NCBI GenBank assembly: GCA_903887415.1
Contig: CAISPO010000018.1
Location: 186,001 to 250,000 of the forward strand
Reading direction: 5' to 3'
Source: an uncultured Bacteroidota bacterium
GTDB lineage: Bacteria; Bacteroidota; Bacteroidia; Chitinophagales; Chitinophagaceae
Length of the DNA stretch: 64,000 nucleotides
Shown piece after piece: positions 16,513 through 25,557 of this stretch (the stretch's first letter is position 1; every line of letters starts with the position of its first letter). A program made the position numbers and the translations under genes. A model generated the notes under the pieces. It worked only from the letters and a program-made list of their open reading frames with translations. It searched no databases and had not been told where the DNA came from.

Positions 16513-19500
16513 ATGTTAAAGACAAGTGCGGGCAGAGGAAAGAAGAAATCAGCCACTAAAAACGAAACATCCTTTCCCATAGTTGCGATCGGCGCTTCGT
16601 CGGGAGGGCTTGAAGCAGTTACAGAGCTTTTTCAGAATCTTCCCCCGGATACTGGAATGGCGTTTATTTTTATCCAGCATCTCAGCCCCGATTATAAGAG
16701 CATGCTTGTTACCCTTTTGGCGAAGTCAACAGAGATGGCAGTGCAGGAAATAGTGGATATGGAACGCATGGAGCCAAACAATGTATATGTGATCCCGCAC
16801 AATAAAGGTATCGAGGTAACGGATGGGCACATACATTTAATTCCACGGCCGAAGAATGGCCCGGCAATGTCTATCGATGTTCTTTTTACTTCTCTCGCCG
16901 AAACACATGCAGAAGATGCCATCGGAATCATTCTTTCAGGCAATGCTTCCGACGGCACACAGGGGTTAAAAGCGATCAGGCAGGAAGGGGGAATTACCTT
17001 TGCCCAGGATAACTCGGCAAAATACAGCAGCATGCCAGAATCTGCTATTAATGAAGGTGTGGCAGATTTTATTTTATCACCTAAAGAGATCGCGCTGGAG
17101 CTGGGCCGTATCAGCAAACATATTATTGCAAGAAAAAAATCGCTGAAAGCCGGAAACGGGAACGCTATTGACGACAGCGACCCCGATCTGCGAGTTGTTT
17201 TGCAGCTCCTGCATGAAGGGGTTGGGGTCGATTTCAGCCATTACAAAATGAACACCATTAAAAGGCGCATTTTGCGAAGGATGTTTTTTCATAAATTCAA
17301 TACCATGCGGCAATATGTGAAGCTGCTCAAAACAAACGGCAATGAAGTAAATATTCTTTACAACGACCTGCTGATCAATTTCACGGATTTTTTCAGGGAT
17401 ACCGAAGCATTTGAGTATTTTAAAACTACGCTGTTTCCCAAACTGCTGAAGAATAAAAAGCCGAACGAAACACTCAGGATATGGGTGGCTGCGTGCGCCA
17501 CAGGACAGGAGGCCTACTCTATGGCAATACTCCTTACAGAGCTGCTGGGCAATAAATACCAGGGTAAGCAAGTGCAGATATTTGCAACCGATCTTAGCGA
17601 GCCTGCTATTAAAAAAGCCAGGACAGGGGAATATTCAAAACATGATATCGGCGGCGTTTCGCCTAAACGCCTCGCACGTTTCTTTGCCAAATCCGGGGAC
17701 AATTACCGGATAGTTAAGTCAGTGCGCGATCTTTGCACATTTGCCCCGCATAACATCCTGAGCAATCCCCCATTTTCCCGTATTGACTTTATAAGCTGCT
17801 GCAACCTGTTTATTTACCTTGATACTGCCATGCAGAAAAAAGCATTAGCCACTTTCCACTATGCATTAAATGACGGCGGTTCTTTAATACTCGGGAAATC
17901 GGAGAATATGGCTTCATCACAGCTTTTTTCGGGTGGTAACAGGGAGTTTAAAGTATATACCCGAAAGGACGGTGTACGCAGCCTGCCTGATTTAAATGTA
18001 CCGCCTCCGGTTATATCTGTTAAGGAGGAACTACCTGAAACAAAAAGAGAGCATGATCTTATAGCCGCACCGGAAACAACCATTAATTCTATTCTTTTTT
18101 CCAGGTATATACCGGCATATGTGGTCATCAATCATGCACTGGTTATTTTAGAGTTCAAGGGGCCCACAACTAAATATCTTCAGCATACAACAGGCAGGGC
18201 CACACTGAATATACTGAACATGGCACGGCCGGAGATCGCTTTTGAGCTGCTGGATGCTATCAATAAGGCCATCCTTACCAAGCAGGAAGTTCATAAACAG
18301 GACATTGAAATAAAGAATGATGCTGTTTTATCTATCGTTGCACTGGATGTGATACCGCTTAAAATATCAGGAGAAGAACCGATGCTGCTCATTGTCTTTA
18401 CCGAACAGGTTCATACGGAATGGCAGGGGGAGCATTATAGCCCTGGGAAAAACAGTTTAACAAAGAATAACAGTATCATTAAAAAACTTAAAGAAGAGGT
18501 CGCCGTCGTTCGCGCTGAGCTGATCTCGGTGAGCGATGAAAAAGAAAAGGCAAACAAGGTATTGCAGGCTGCGCAGGAAGAGATCCTTTCCAGCAATGAA
18601 GAATTTCAGTGCATGAACGAAGAGCTGGAAACTTCGAAAGAAGAAATTGAATCTGCCAATGAAGAACTGATAACCACTAACCAGGAATTGCAGACACGAA
18701 ACGACCAGATAGCGGAAGCATATGACCTTGCTGCGGCTATAGTGACCACGCTGCATGAGCCAATACTGGTACTGGATAAGCATCTTCGTGTAAAGTCGGC
18801 CAACACGGTATTCTATAAAAATTTCCTTGTGCAGCAGCAGGATACCGAAGGGCGGCTATTATATGAGCTTGGCAACCATCAATGGGATATCCCCGCTTTG
18901 CGGGAGCTTTTAGAAGATATTATTCCCAAGGAAACGTATATCTATGACTACGAGATCACGCATGAATTTCCCGGGATAGGCAGAAAAACAATGCTGCTGA
19001 ATGCCCGGCAGATCATACAAAAGGTGAACCATGAGCAGCTCATTTTACTTGCATTTACAGATACCACCGAAAGAAACAGGAAAGGGAAAGCAGAGCGGCA
19101 GGAGCTCGAAGATATTATCAGTGAAAGAACTGCGGAGCTGAAACAAAGCTACCGGTCGCTTAAGGAGCAGAACATCAGCCTGGAGAAGATGAATAAAGAG
19201 CTGGAGACATTTACCTTTTTATCCAGCCATGACCTGCAGGAGCCTTTGCGTAAAATAAAGAACTTTTCGTCCATACTGCTTGATGAGGAGCAAAAAAAGC
19301 TATCTGCCAATGGCAAAGAATATTTGCAGCGTATGCATGAAACTGCGAAGCGGATGCAGCAGCTCATAGAAGACCTGCTTTCTTATTCCCGGGTCAAGAA
19401 TACCCAGCAGAGTTTTGAGAAAACAGACCTCGGCGTAATTATTGGAGAATTAATAACCGACTTTAAAGAAACGATAGATGAAAAGAAGGCGGTCATAAAA

Positions 19501-19905
19501 TCAGGGAAGCTGTGTGACGTAAGCATTATCCGTTTTCAATTTCGCCAGCTTATGTTCAATCTTATCAGCAACTCGCTGAAATTTGCTGATCCTAAAAGGC
19601 CGCCCGTCATCACTGTAAAATGCAATATAGTTCTGGGCAGTAAACTAAATAATGAGCGCGTGTTAGCTGATGTGAGCTATTGCCATTTGACCGTTACTGA
19701 TAATGGCATTGGCTTTGATCCGCAGTACAAAGACCGCATTTTCAATGTGTTTGAGCGGCTTCATGAGTATGACGAATTCCAGGGTACAGGCATGGGGCTT
19801 GCTATTTGTAAAAGGATAGTGGAAAACCACAATGGTATTATTACCGCAACCGGTAAATTGAACAAGGGTGCAACGTTTGATATTTATATTCCGGTGATAA
19901 ATTAG
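16513..19905 (+). CDS. CheB-CheR-PAS-histidine kinase fusion protein
   Basis: 1130 residues. CheB methylesterase ~20-200 has the full triad (S29 in GASSGG, H56 in QHLSP, D147 in NASDGTQG). CheR methyltransferase ~225-480 contains NFTDFFRDTEAF, the AdoMet site WVAACATGQEAYS and the SCCNLFIYL end. A PAS-like region (~530-640) is followed by a long coiled coil of SNEE/SANEEL repeats (~655-735) and a second PAS. The HisKA helix has H906 in SSHDLQEPLRK, and the HATPase has NLISNSLKF, DNGIGF and GTGMGLAICKRI. Such fusions are common in bacteria that lack flagellar chemotaxis and are thought to link methylation chemistry to two-component signalling. No methyl-accepting protein lies nearby. It is the likely partner of the upstream receiver. 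Confidence 0.95.
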   Translation: MLKTSAGRGKKKSATKNETSFPIVAIGASSGGLEAVTELFQNLPPDTGMAFIFIQHLSPDYKSMLVTLLAKSTEMAVQEIVDMERMEPNNVYVIPHNKGIEVTDGHIHLIPRPKNGPAMSIDVLFTSLAETHAEDAIGIILSGNASDGTQGLKAIRQEGGITFAQDNSAKYSSMPESAINEGVADFILSPKEIALELGRISKHIIARKKSLKAGNGNAIDDSDPDLRVVLQLLHEGVGVDFSHYKMNTIKRRILRRMFFHKFNTMRQYVKLLKTNGNEVNILYNDLLINFTDFFRDTEAFEYFKTTLFPKLLKNKKPNETLRIWVAACATGQEAYSMAILLTELLGNKYQGKQVQIFATDLSEPAIKKARTGEYSKHDIGGVSPKRLARFFAKSGDNYRIVKSVRDLCTFAPHNILSNPPFSRIDFISCCNLFIYLDTAMQKKALATFHYALNDGGSLILGKSENMASSQLFSGGNREFKVYTRKDGVRSLPDLNVPPPVISVKEELPETKREHDLIAAPETTINSILFSRYIPAYVVINHALVILEFKGPTTKYLQHTTGRATLNILNMARPEIAFELLDAINKAILTKQEVHKQDIEIKNDAVLSIVALDVIPLKISGEEPMLLIVFTEQVHTEWQGEHYSPGKNSLTKNNSIIKKLKEEVAVVRAELISVSDEKEKANKVLQAAQEEILSSNEEFQCMNEELETSKEEIESANEELITTNQELQTRNDQIAEAYDLAAAIVTTLHEPILVLDKHLRVKSANTVFYKNFLVQQQDTEGRLLYELGNHQWDIPALRELLEDIIPKETYIYDYEITHEFPGIGRKTMLLNARQIIQKVNHEQLILLAFTDTTERNRKGKAERQELEDIISERTAELKQSYRSLKEQNISLEKMNKELETFTFLSSHDLQEPLRKIKNFSSILLDEEQKKLSANGKEYLQRMHETAKRMQQLIEDLLSYSRVKNTQQSFEKTDLGVIIGELITDFKETIDEKKAVIKSGKLCDVSIIRFQFRQLMFNLISNSLKFADPKRPPVITVKCNIVLGSKLNNERVLADVSYCHLTVTDNGIGFDPQYKDRIFNVFERLHEYDEFQGTGMGLAICKRIVENHNGIITATGKLNKGATFDIYIPVIN

Positions 19906-19920
19906 CGAGGTATCGGTTTG

Positions 19921-20481
19921 TTACTTATTAAACTCCGTCATAGCCTTGCCAATACCCTGCGCCGCAAAGCATTCTATAGCATCAACACTTTTTAGCAGCA
20001 TATCTTTTACGAGCGGTATTTCGCTGGGCTTCCATTTGCCCAGCACGAAGTCCACCTGGCGGCCTTTTGGGAAGTCACTGCCTATGCCGAAGCGCAGGCG
20101 GGGGTACTTGTCGGTAGTGAGGACGAGGTTGATGTTTTTGAGGCCATTGTGGCCGGCATCGCTGCCGGAGGCGCGGAGGCGGAGTGTGCCGAGCGGCAGG
20201 GCGAGATCATCTACGATCACGAGCACATTTTCAAGGGCTATCTTTTCCTTGTCCATCCAGTATTTCAGGGCTTTGCCGCTGAGGTTCATATAGGTGGTAG
20301 GCTTTATGACAATGAAGGTTTTGCCCTTCCACTTTACCTCAGCTACATGCGCATGGCGGTCCAGGGTATAATTGCCGCCATTCTTGATCACGAACGTGTC
20401 CGCTACTTCAAAGCCAATGTTGTGGCGGGTGGAGTCGTATTCCATACCTATATTCCCAAGCCCGACAATGAGGAATTTCAT
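19921..20481 (-). CDS. pth: Peptidyl-tRNA hydrolase
   Basis: 186 residues, normal length. Key residues match the E. coli enzyme: N10 in GLGNIG, H20 in STRHNIGF, an Asn in TYMNLSG, D92 in IVDDLALPLG, and SDAGHNGLKNI. It recycles peptidyl-tRNA released from stalled ribosomes. Convergent with the kinase gene, ending 15 bases away. A TATATTTG -7 element ends only five bases before the ATG, so the transcript may be leaderless. Confidence 0.97.
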   Translation of the reverse strand: MKFLIVGLGNIGMEYDSTRHNIGFEVADTFVIKNGGNYTLDRHAHVAEVKWKGKTFIVIKPTTYMNLSGKALKYWMDKEKIALENVLVIVDDLALPLGTLRLRASGSDAGHNGLKNINLVLTTDKYPRLRFGIGSDFPKGRQVDFVLGKWKPSEIPLVKDMLLKSVDAIECFAAQGIGKAMTEFNK

Positions 20482-20485
20482 GCTG

Positions 20486-20493
20486 CAAATATA
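20486..20493 (-). promoter_or_regulatory. -7 promoter element of pth, very close to the start codon
   Basis: Minus strand TATATTTG (20493 to 20486) matches TAnnTTTG perfectly. The ATG begins at 20481, about where transcription would start. Confidence 0.6.
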
Positions 20494-20502
20494 AGGTTGG
20501 GA

Positions 20503-20555
20503 GTCTAAAGTCTAAACCTGCCTGCCTGCCGACAGGGTAGAAAGTCTAAAGTCGC
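20503..20555. repeat. Degenerate intergenic repeat (gtctaaagtctaaa family)
   Basis: The word gtctaaa occurs four times in 53 bases, interrupted by a cctgcctgcctgccgacaggg segment that can itself fold. It lies between pth and the carboxylase gene. Confidence 0.65.
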
Positions 20556-20629
20556 ATGTATTGTTTATCAGGTGGTTGCCGTTTTAATGGGAAATAATAC
20601 ATAATTTACCACCTCTCGATTTATACAAC

Positions 20630-20637
20630 TATTTTTG
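20630..20637 (+). promoter_or_regulatory. -7 promoter element of the carboxylase gene
   Basis: TATTTTTG matches TAnnTTTG and is followed by CAC. Because it overlaps an upstream in-frame ATG at 20635, it decides in favour of the ATG at 20659 as the true start. Confidence 0.6.
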
Positions 20638-20658
20638 CACTCAAATTTTGAAAGCGGA

Positions 20659-22287
20659 ATGAACCTGGAATTCAATAAAAATGATGATGCGATGCGGCTG
20701 GCTGTGAGCCAGATGAAACAACGCCTGGGAGTAATAAGCCAGGGTGGTGGCAAAAAGAGCATGGACAAGGCCCGGGAGAAGGGCAAGATGTCTCCTCGGG
20801 AGCGTATTGCTTATCTGACAGATAAGGGCAGCTTGTTTACAGAGCTTGGTGCGTTTGCGGGCTATGAAATGTATAAGGAGCATGGCGGCTGCCCGGCGGG
20901 CGGCACTGTTGCCGGGCTAGGCTATATACATGGCCGCCAGTGCATGATAGTGGCTAATGATAATACCGTAAAAGCAGGGGCGTGGTTTCCTATTACCGGC
21001 AAGAAAAACTTGCGCATGCAGGAAATAGCCATGGAAAACCACCTGCCTGTTATTTATATCGTGGACAGTGCAGGTGTATATCTGCCTATGCAGGACGAGA
21101 TATTCCCTGATAAGGAGCACTTTGGCCGCATCTTCCGCAACAATGCACAGATGAGCGCAATGGGCATTACCCAGATAGCTGCTGTAATGGGCAGTTGTGT
21201 AGCTGGTGGGGCATACCTGCCTATAATGAGTGATGAGACGCTGATGGTGGAAGGGAATGGCTCCATCTTCCTTGCCGGGCCTTACCTGGTGAAAGCTGCT
21301 ATTGGTGAAGATGTGGATATACAAACATTGGGCGGCGCCAAGACGCATACCGAGATTAGCGGCATAGCCGATTATAAATTTGATACAGAGCAGGAGTGCC
21401 TGGACCAGGTGCGCCGCATTATGGAGAAGGTGGGTGAGCAGCCACGCATGGGTTATGACCGTATAAAACCGGTTGCACCCGCAAAGGAAGCAAATGAGAT
21501 ATATGGCATCGTGTCCCCGCAAAACAGCAAGCAGTATGATGTGGTGGACGTGATAAAATGCATCGTTGATAATTCAGAGTTCGACCAATTCAAAGAAGAT
21601 TATGGTAAGACGATAGTTTGCGGCTATGGACGTGTGGATGGATGGGCTGTAGGCATTGTAGCCAACCAGCGCAAAATAGTGAAGAGCGGCAAGGGTGAAA
21701 TGCAGTTGGGTGGTGTGATCTATAACGACAGTGCAGACAAGGCTGCGCGCTTCATTATGAACTGCAACCAAAAGAAAATACCGCTGGTATTCCTGCAGGA
21801 TGTGACCGGCTTTATGGTGGGCAGCCGTAGTGAGCACTCGGGCATTATTAAAGACGGCGCAAAGCTGGTAAATGCGGTAGCCAACTCCGTAGTACCTAAG
21901 ATCACGATAATTATTGGCAACTCTTACGGCGCGGGCAATTATGCCATGTGCGGCAAGGCATATGATCCACGCTTTATCTATGCATGGCCAAATGCTAAGA
22001 TAGCGGTGATGGGCGGTGAGCAGGCGGCAAAAACATTGCTGCAGATACAGGTGGCATCTCTGAAAGCAAAGGGCGAAGTGATAGAGCCGGAGAAAGAGGC
22101 GGCTATGCTGAAAGAAATAATAGACCGATATGACAGCCAAACCTCGTCTTACTATGCAGCAGCAAGGTTATGGGTAGATGAGATCATAGATCCTGCGGAA
22201 ACACGGTCGGTGATCAGTGAGGGGATAAATGCGGCTAATCATGCACAGGTGAATAAGGAGTTTAAGATGGGGGTGTTCCAGGTGTAA
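20659..22287 (+). CDS. Acyl-CoA carboxylase carboxyltransferase (beta) subunit
   Basis: 542 residues from the ATG at 20659, which lies about 15 bases after the expected transcription start. It is the carboxyltransferase half of a biotin-dependent acyl-CoA carboxylase (propionyl-, methylcrotonyl- or related CoA). Crotonase-fold glycine motifs are present: GGTVAGLGYIHGRQ, PVIYIVDSAGVYLPMQ, GSCVAGGAYLPIM and the second-half GNSYGAGNYAMCG. The DSAGVYLP oxyanion region and the GxxHxEISG motif resemble methylcrotonyl-CoA carboxylase beta more than PccB. No alpha/biotin subunit is adjacent, so the substrate is unresolved. Confidence 0.92.
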   Translation: MNLEFNKNDDAMRLAVSQMKQRLGVISQGGGKKSMDKAREKGKMSPRERIAYLTDKGSLFTELGAFAGYEMYKEHGGCPAGGTVAGLGYIHGRQCMIVANDNTVKAGAWFPITGKKNLRMQEIAMENHLPVIYIVDSAGVYLPMQDEIFPDKEHFGRIFRNNAQMSAMGITQIAAVMGSCVAGGAYLPIMSDETLMVEGNGSIFLAGPYLVKAAIGEDVDIQTLGGAKTHTEISGIADYKFDTEQECLDQVRRIMEKVGEQPRMGYDRIKPVAPAKEANEIYGIVSPQNSKQYDVVDVIKCIVDNSEFDQFKEDYGKTIVCGYGRVDGWAVGIVANQRKIVKSGKGEMQLGGVIYNDSADKAARFIMNCNQKKIPLVFLQDVTGFMVGSRSEHSGIIKDGAKLVNAVANSVVPKITIIIGNSYGAGNYAMCGKAYDPRFIYAWPNAKIAVMGGEQAAKTLLQIQVASLKAKGEVIEPEKEAAMLKEIIDRYDSQTSSYYAAARLWVDEIIDPAETRSVISEGINAANHAQVNKEFKMGVFQV

Positions 22288-22322
22288 TTTGAAAATTTGA
22301 AAATGTGCAAATTTGAAAATGC
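22288..22322. repeat. Short degenerate repeat (atttgaaaatg family)
   Basis: Three imperfect copies of atttgaaaatg/tg just after the carboxylase stop. They run into the start of the next reading frame, whose first residues (MKMCKFEN) are therefore repeat-derived. Related words occur at 7969-7987. Confidence 0.55.
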
Positions 22323-22758
22323 CCAAACGTTTTCAGGGCTGAGAAGGACAGTTATTGTTGGGTTGTTTCTGTTTCTTTGTGCGTGCAAAGAAAATGAAAA
22401 AACTGGTTTGCAGAATTTTCGTGATGTTACCGGGGAATTCGGCGCCGGGTATTATTTTTCTGCGACCAAAGCTGATCTTGATAAAAACATTTTCTTATTT
22501 GTGCAGGATTATGACAGTACAGGCTTTATCTCCCTGGGTAATAAACTGATAAAGTTTAAGCTCATAAAAGGTGACTATAATGATCAGACCAATGATTTTA
22601 GTGAAGTCTATGCGCATGGAGAATACAAGATCAGGATCAATGTAAAATACATGCGGGATGATACCGCATATGAAAATTATGTGGGTGAAATGAGTTTGGA
22701 AAATAAGAGTGGTATAATGCAGAAGGAAAGAGTTGTAGGTTACAGCCTTTCCGAATAA
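22297..22758 (+). CDS. Small lipoprotein of unknown function
   Basis: 153 residues with a lipoprotein signal: hydrophobic VIVGLFLFLCAC with a Cys about residue 30. The ATG at 22297 or 22303 lies in an atttgaaaatg repeat, so the exact start is uncertain. The mature part is ~120 residues with alternating strands (YYFSATKADLDKNIFLFVQDYD, SLGNKLIKFKLIKGDY, EYKIRINVKYM), a small beta protein. I do not recognise a family. The gap to the ABC ATPase start (22825) is 66 bases. Confidence 0.65.
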   Translation: MKMCKFENAQTFSGLRRTVIVGLFLFLCACKENEKTGLQNFRDVTGEFGAGYYFSATKADLDKNIFLFVQDYDSTGFISLGNKLIKFKLIKGDYNDQTNDFSEVYAHGEYKIRINVKYMRDDTAYENYVGEMSLENKSGIMQKERVVGYSLSE

Positions 22759-22824
22759 GTGGGTTGTTTGAAGTAATAGGCTAGTAGCAAAATAAGGAGA
22801 AGCCCCTTTTGGGGTTTGAGGTAT

Positions 22825-23607
22825 ATGATCGAAGTAAGAGACGTAAAGAAAAGCTTTGACGGGAAGCTGGTGTTGCAAGGTGTATCTGCGAAGATGGAGC
22901 CGGGCAAGACGAGCCTTATCATAGGCACCAGCGGCAGTGGCAAGACGGTATTTATGAAGGTAGTGATCGGGCTGTTCGCGCCCGATTCGGGGGAGATACT
23001 GTATGAAGGGCGGGATATTACCAAGATGGGAACAAAGGAGCTTAAAGAGCTACGTAAGCAGATAGGCATGTTGTTCCAGGGTGGTGCGCTGTTTGACAGT
23101 AAGACAGTGGAAGCTAATGTAATGTTCCCGCTGGATATGTTTACGCATATGAGCGATGCCGAAAAGCTGAAGAGGGTGAACGAAGTGCTGGACCGGGTGA
23201 ACCTGAAGGATGCAAATAAAAAATTCCCGGCAGAGATAAGCGGCGGTATGAAAAAGCGTGTAGCGCTGGCCCGCGCTATAGTGCAGAACCCAAAGTATCT
23301 TTTCTGCGATGAACCTAACTCCGGCCTCGACCCGCAGACCTCATTGGTTATAGATAAGCTGGTAAAAGAAATAACCACGGAATACAATATTACCACCGTC
23401 ATCAATACCCATGATATGAATACCGTGATGGAAAGCGGTGACCATATTGTTTATCTGTACCAGGGGAAAAAGCAGTGGGAAGGTTCCAATAAGGAGATCA
23501 TATTCAGCGATGACGAGAAGCTGAACAAATTCATATTCGCCTCAGAGTTTCTCACCAAGGCTAAGGAAATGACCATGATGCAGGCAAATGATAAGTTGAA
23601 AGGGTAA
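22825..23607 (+). CDS. ABC transporter ATP-binding protein, MlaF-type
   Basis: 260 residues from ATG 22825 (MIEVRDVKKSF). Walker A GTSGSGKT, Q-loop FQGGALFDS, signature ISGGMKKRVALARAI, Walker B YLFCDEPNSGLDP and H-loop NTHDMN are all intact. The PNSGLDPQTS run and the FQGGALFDSKTV Q-loop are typical of MlaF/Ttg2A lipid-transport ATPases. The permease (MlaE) and MCE protein that normally adjoin are not in the window, so this is an orphan ATPase here. A small CCCC-TTTT-GGGG hairpin (22804-22814) lies in its leader. Confidence 0.9.
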   Translation: MIEVRDVKKSFDGKLVLQGVSAKMEPGKTSLIIGTSGSGKTVFMKVVIGLFAPDSGEILYEGRDITKMGTKELKELRKQIGMLFQGGALFDSKTVEANVMFPLDMFTHMSDAEKLKRVNEVLDRVNLKDANKKFPAEISGGMKKRVALARAIVQNPKYLFCDEPNSGLDPQTSLVIDKLVKEITTEYNITTVINTHDMNTVMESGDHIVYLYQGKKQWEGSNKEIIFSDDEKLNKFIFASEFLTKAKEMTMMQANDKLKG

Positions 23608-23655
23608 GAGGTTAAAGGGTTAACAGGGTAAAAGGTGATAGGTTGATAAGTGAAT
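23608..23655. repeat. Degenerate intergenic repeat (ggttaaaggg / aggtgataggttgat family)
   Basis: The region after the ATPase stop reads as overlapping copies of gttaaagggttaacagggtaaaagg and gtgataggttgataag words. No gene or clear terminator is seen. Confidence 0.55.
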
Positions 23656-23676
23656 TACTCCGGCTCTTTACAATAA

Positions 23677-24000
23677 TTATGATTCAGCATTATCGGCAAT
23701 ATTCCTTTTATTCCGGTTGTCGTTCCAGTAGCGGTAGCTGACAAAAGCCATGAGTATAATGAGTATGGTGAAAAGTATTCCCGCCATATGGCTTGTATAA
23801 AAAGTGGAAGTATGCTCAGGTACCTTTAATTCATAAGCGGACTCCGGCAGGGTGTCGGTAGTAGCCAGTTGTACAGAGTCGTTGGCTGGTGTGGAGTTCG
23901 GCCCCTGCGTCTCCTGGGCGGATGTACTAATGCTGCCAAGTGCCAACGTTAGCAGAAAAAAAATGCTGTAATAAACTCTTATAAAGACCGGCCTTTTCAT
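23677..24000 (-). CDS. Small secreted/membrane protein, unknown function
   Basis: 107 residues. The N-terminal ~30 residues form a signal peptide (basic start, hydrophobic core, cleavage near STSAQ). A Thr/Ser/Pro-rich extracytoplasmic stretch follows. A C-terminal transmembrane helix (AGILFTILIILMAFVSYRYW) is followed by a short charged tail, so it is likely a single-pass inner-membrane protein facing the periplasm. No family recognised. Confidence 0.6.
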   Translation of the reverse strand: MKRPVFIRVYYSIFFLLTLALGSISTSAQETQGPNSTPANDSVQLATTDTLPESAYELKVPEHTSTFYTSHMAGILFTILIILMAFVSYRYWNDNRNKRNIADNAES

Positions 24001-24174
24001 ACCATAAGTTATATTTTTTGTAAATCTACAAGAAACAATTAATTGTGCAACCTATATCACAGGCTATTTTACAAAGGGCACAAAAATAATGCCATATGGG
24101 GTAAGACGTACATAATACGGGGTAGAAAGCAAGGCCAAATAGCTGTAAGGCATAAAGGGTTTATTTTCTATTGT

Positions 24175-24182
24175 TATCTTCG
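24175..24182 (+). promoter_or_regulatory. -7 promoter element of the isocitrate dehydrogenase gene
   Basis: TATCTTCG, one base off TAnnTTTG, ends 20 bases before the ATG at 24202. It rules out the longer frame starting at 24043. Confidence 0.5.
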
Positions 24183-24201
24183 CACATTGAAAGAAGATAG
24201 A

Positions 24202-25482
24202 ATGAGCCAACAGAAGATAACGATGGGCAGTGACGGGTTGCTAACAGTGCCGGATCAGCCCATAATACCATTTATAGAAGGGGACGGTATAGGGCCGGAC
24301 GTATGGAGCGCCAGTAAGCTGGTTTTGGATGCTGCTGTAGCCCAGGTTTATGGCGGTACGCGCAAGATAGAATGGAAGGAAATATTGGCCGGTGAAAAGG
24401 CATTTAACAAGACCGGAGAATGGCTGCCGGCAGAGACACTGGATGCCGCGCGGGAATATCTCGTTTCTATAAAAGGCCCGCTCACTACGCCTGTAGGCGG
24501 CGGCATAAGATCGCTGAATGTAGCCATGCGGCAGGAACTGGACCTTTATGTGTGCCTTCGCCCGGTGAAGTGGTATAAGGGAGTGCCATCGCCGGTGGTG
24601 CATCCCGAAAATATGAACATGGTCATCTTCCGGGAGAATACGGAAGATATATACGCAGGCATTGAGTTTGCCTACGATAGCCCGGAAGCAAAGAAATTAC
24701 TGGACTTCCTTACTAACGAATTAGGTGTGCAGAAGAAGATACGTTTTCCTGAGTCGTCGGCCTTCGGTATAAAGCCGGTGTCGAAAGAGGGCTCTGAGCG
24801 GCTGGTGCGGGCGGCGATAAAATATGCCCTGGAGCATAAACTTCCGTCCGTCACTCTTGTCCACAAGGGCAACATTATGAAGTACACCGAAGGCGCGTTT
24901 AAAATATGGGGATATGAGCTTGCAGAGCGGGAATTTGGCGACCAGGTATATACGTGGGGCCAGTGGGAAAATGCAAAGAAAACACAGGGTGAAGATGCAG
25001 CCAATGCCCGCCTGAAGAAAGCAGAAGCCCAGGGCAGGCTTATAATAAAGGATGTAATAGCAGATAACTTTCTACAGCAACTGCTGATCGCTCCGAAAGA
25101 CTATTCTGTTGTGGCCACGCTTAACCTGAACGGTGACTATATATCAGATGCCGCCGCGGCTTCAGTGGGCGGCATAGGGATAGCGCCGGGTGCTAACATA
25201 AATTATATCACCGGCCACGCCGTATTTGAAGCTACACATGGTACCGCTCCCCGCTTTGCCAATACCAATACGATGAACCCATCGTCTCTGCTGCTGAGCG
25301 GTGTGATGATGCTGGAATATATGGGCTGGCATGAGGCTGCGAGATGTATAGAAGATGCACTGGCGATCACCATCATGCGCAAAAGGGTAACAATAGATTT
25401 TTACAACCTGATGCATGACGCCACATTGCTGAAAACAAGTGAATTTGCGCAGGAAATAATAAAAAACATGAAAGCACTTTAA
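24202..25482 (+). CDS. icd: NADP-dependent isocitrate dehydrogenase
   Basis: 426 residues from ATG 24202; the frame extends 53 codons upstream but that part lies before the promoter and is not conserved-looking. It matches the E. coli-type dimeric enzyme: [35 protein letters not shown] (including the regulatory Ser of IRSLN), [39 protein letters not shown] and [11 protein letters not shown]. It converts isocitrate to 2-oxoglutarate with NADP+. Monocistronic by spacing. Confidence 0.96.
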   Translation: MSQQKITMGSDGLLTVPDQPIIPFIEGDGIGPDVWSASKLVLDAAVAQVYGGTRKIEWKEILAGEKAFNKTGEWLPAETLDAAREYLVSIKGPLTTPVGGGIRSLNVAMRQELDLYVCLRPVKWYKGVPSPVVHPENMNMVIFRENTEDIYAGIEFAYDSPEAKKLLDFLTNELGVQKKIRFPESSAFGIKPVSKEGSERLVRAAIKYALEHKLPSVTLVHKGNIMKYTEGAFKIWGYELAEREFGDQVYTWGQWENAKKTQGEDAANARLKKAEAQGRLIIKDVIADNFLQQLLIAPKDYSVVATLNLNGDYISDAAAASVGGIGIAPGANINYITGHAVFEATHGTAPRFANTNTMNPSSLLLSGVMMLEYMGWHEAARCIEDALAITIMRKRVTIDFYNLMHDATLLKTSEFAQEIIKNMKAL

Positions 25483-25536
25483 GTTACTATTTTTTAAATA
25501 ACACCTTGATTTATTAAATTTTTTTTAAATTTACGT

Positions 25537-25544
25537 TAAGTTTG
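25537..25544 (+). promoter_or_regulatory. -7 promoter element of deoC
   Basis: TAAGTTTG matches TAnnTTTG; the ATG is 14 bases further on, implying a leader of only about 8 bases. Confidence 0.6.
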
Positions 25545-25557
25545 CCGTCATAAATTT

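Noticed and set aside
24043-24201. Upstream extension of isocitrate dehydrogenase
   Set aside because: The promoter element at 24175-24182 lies inside it and the family start fits the ATG at 24202.
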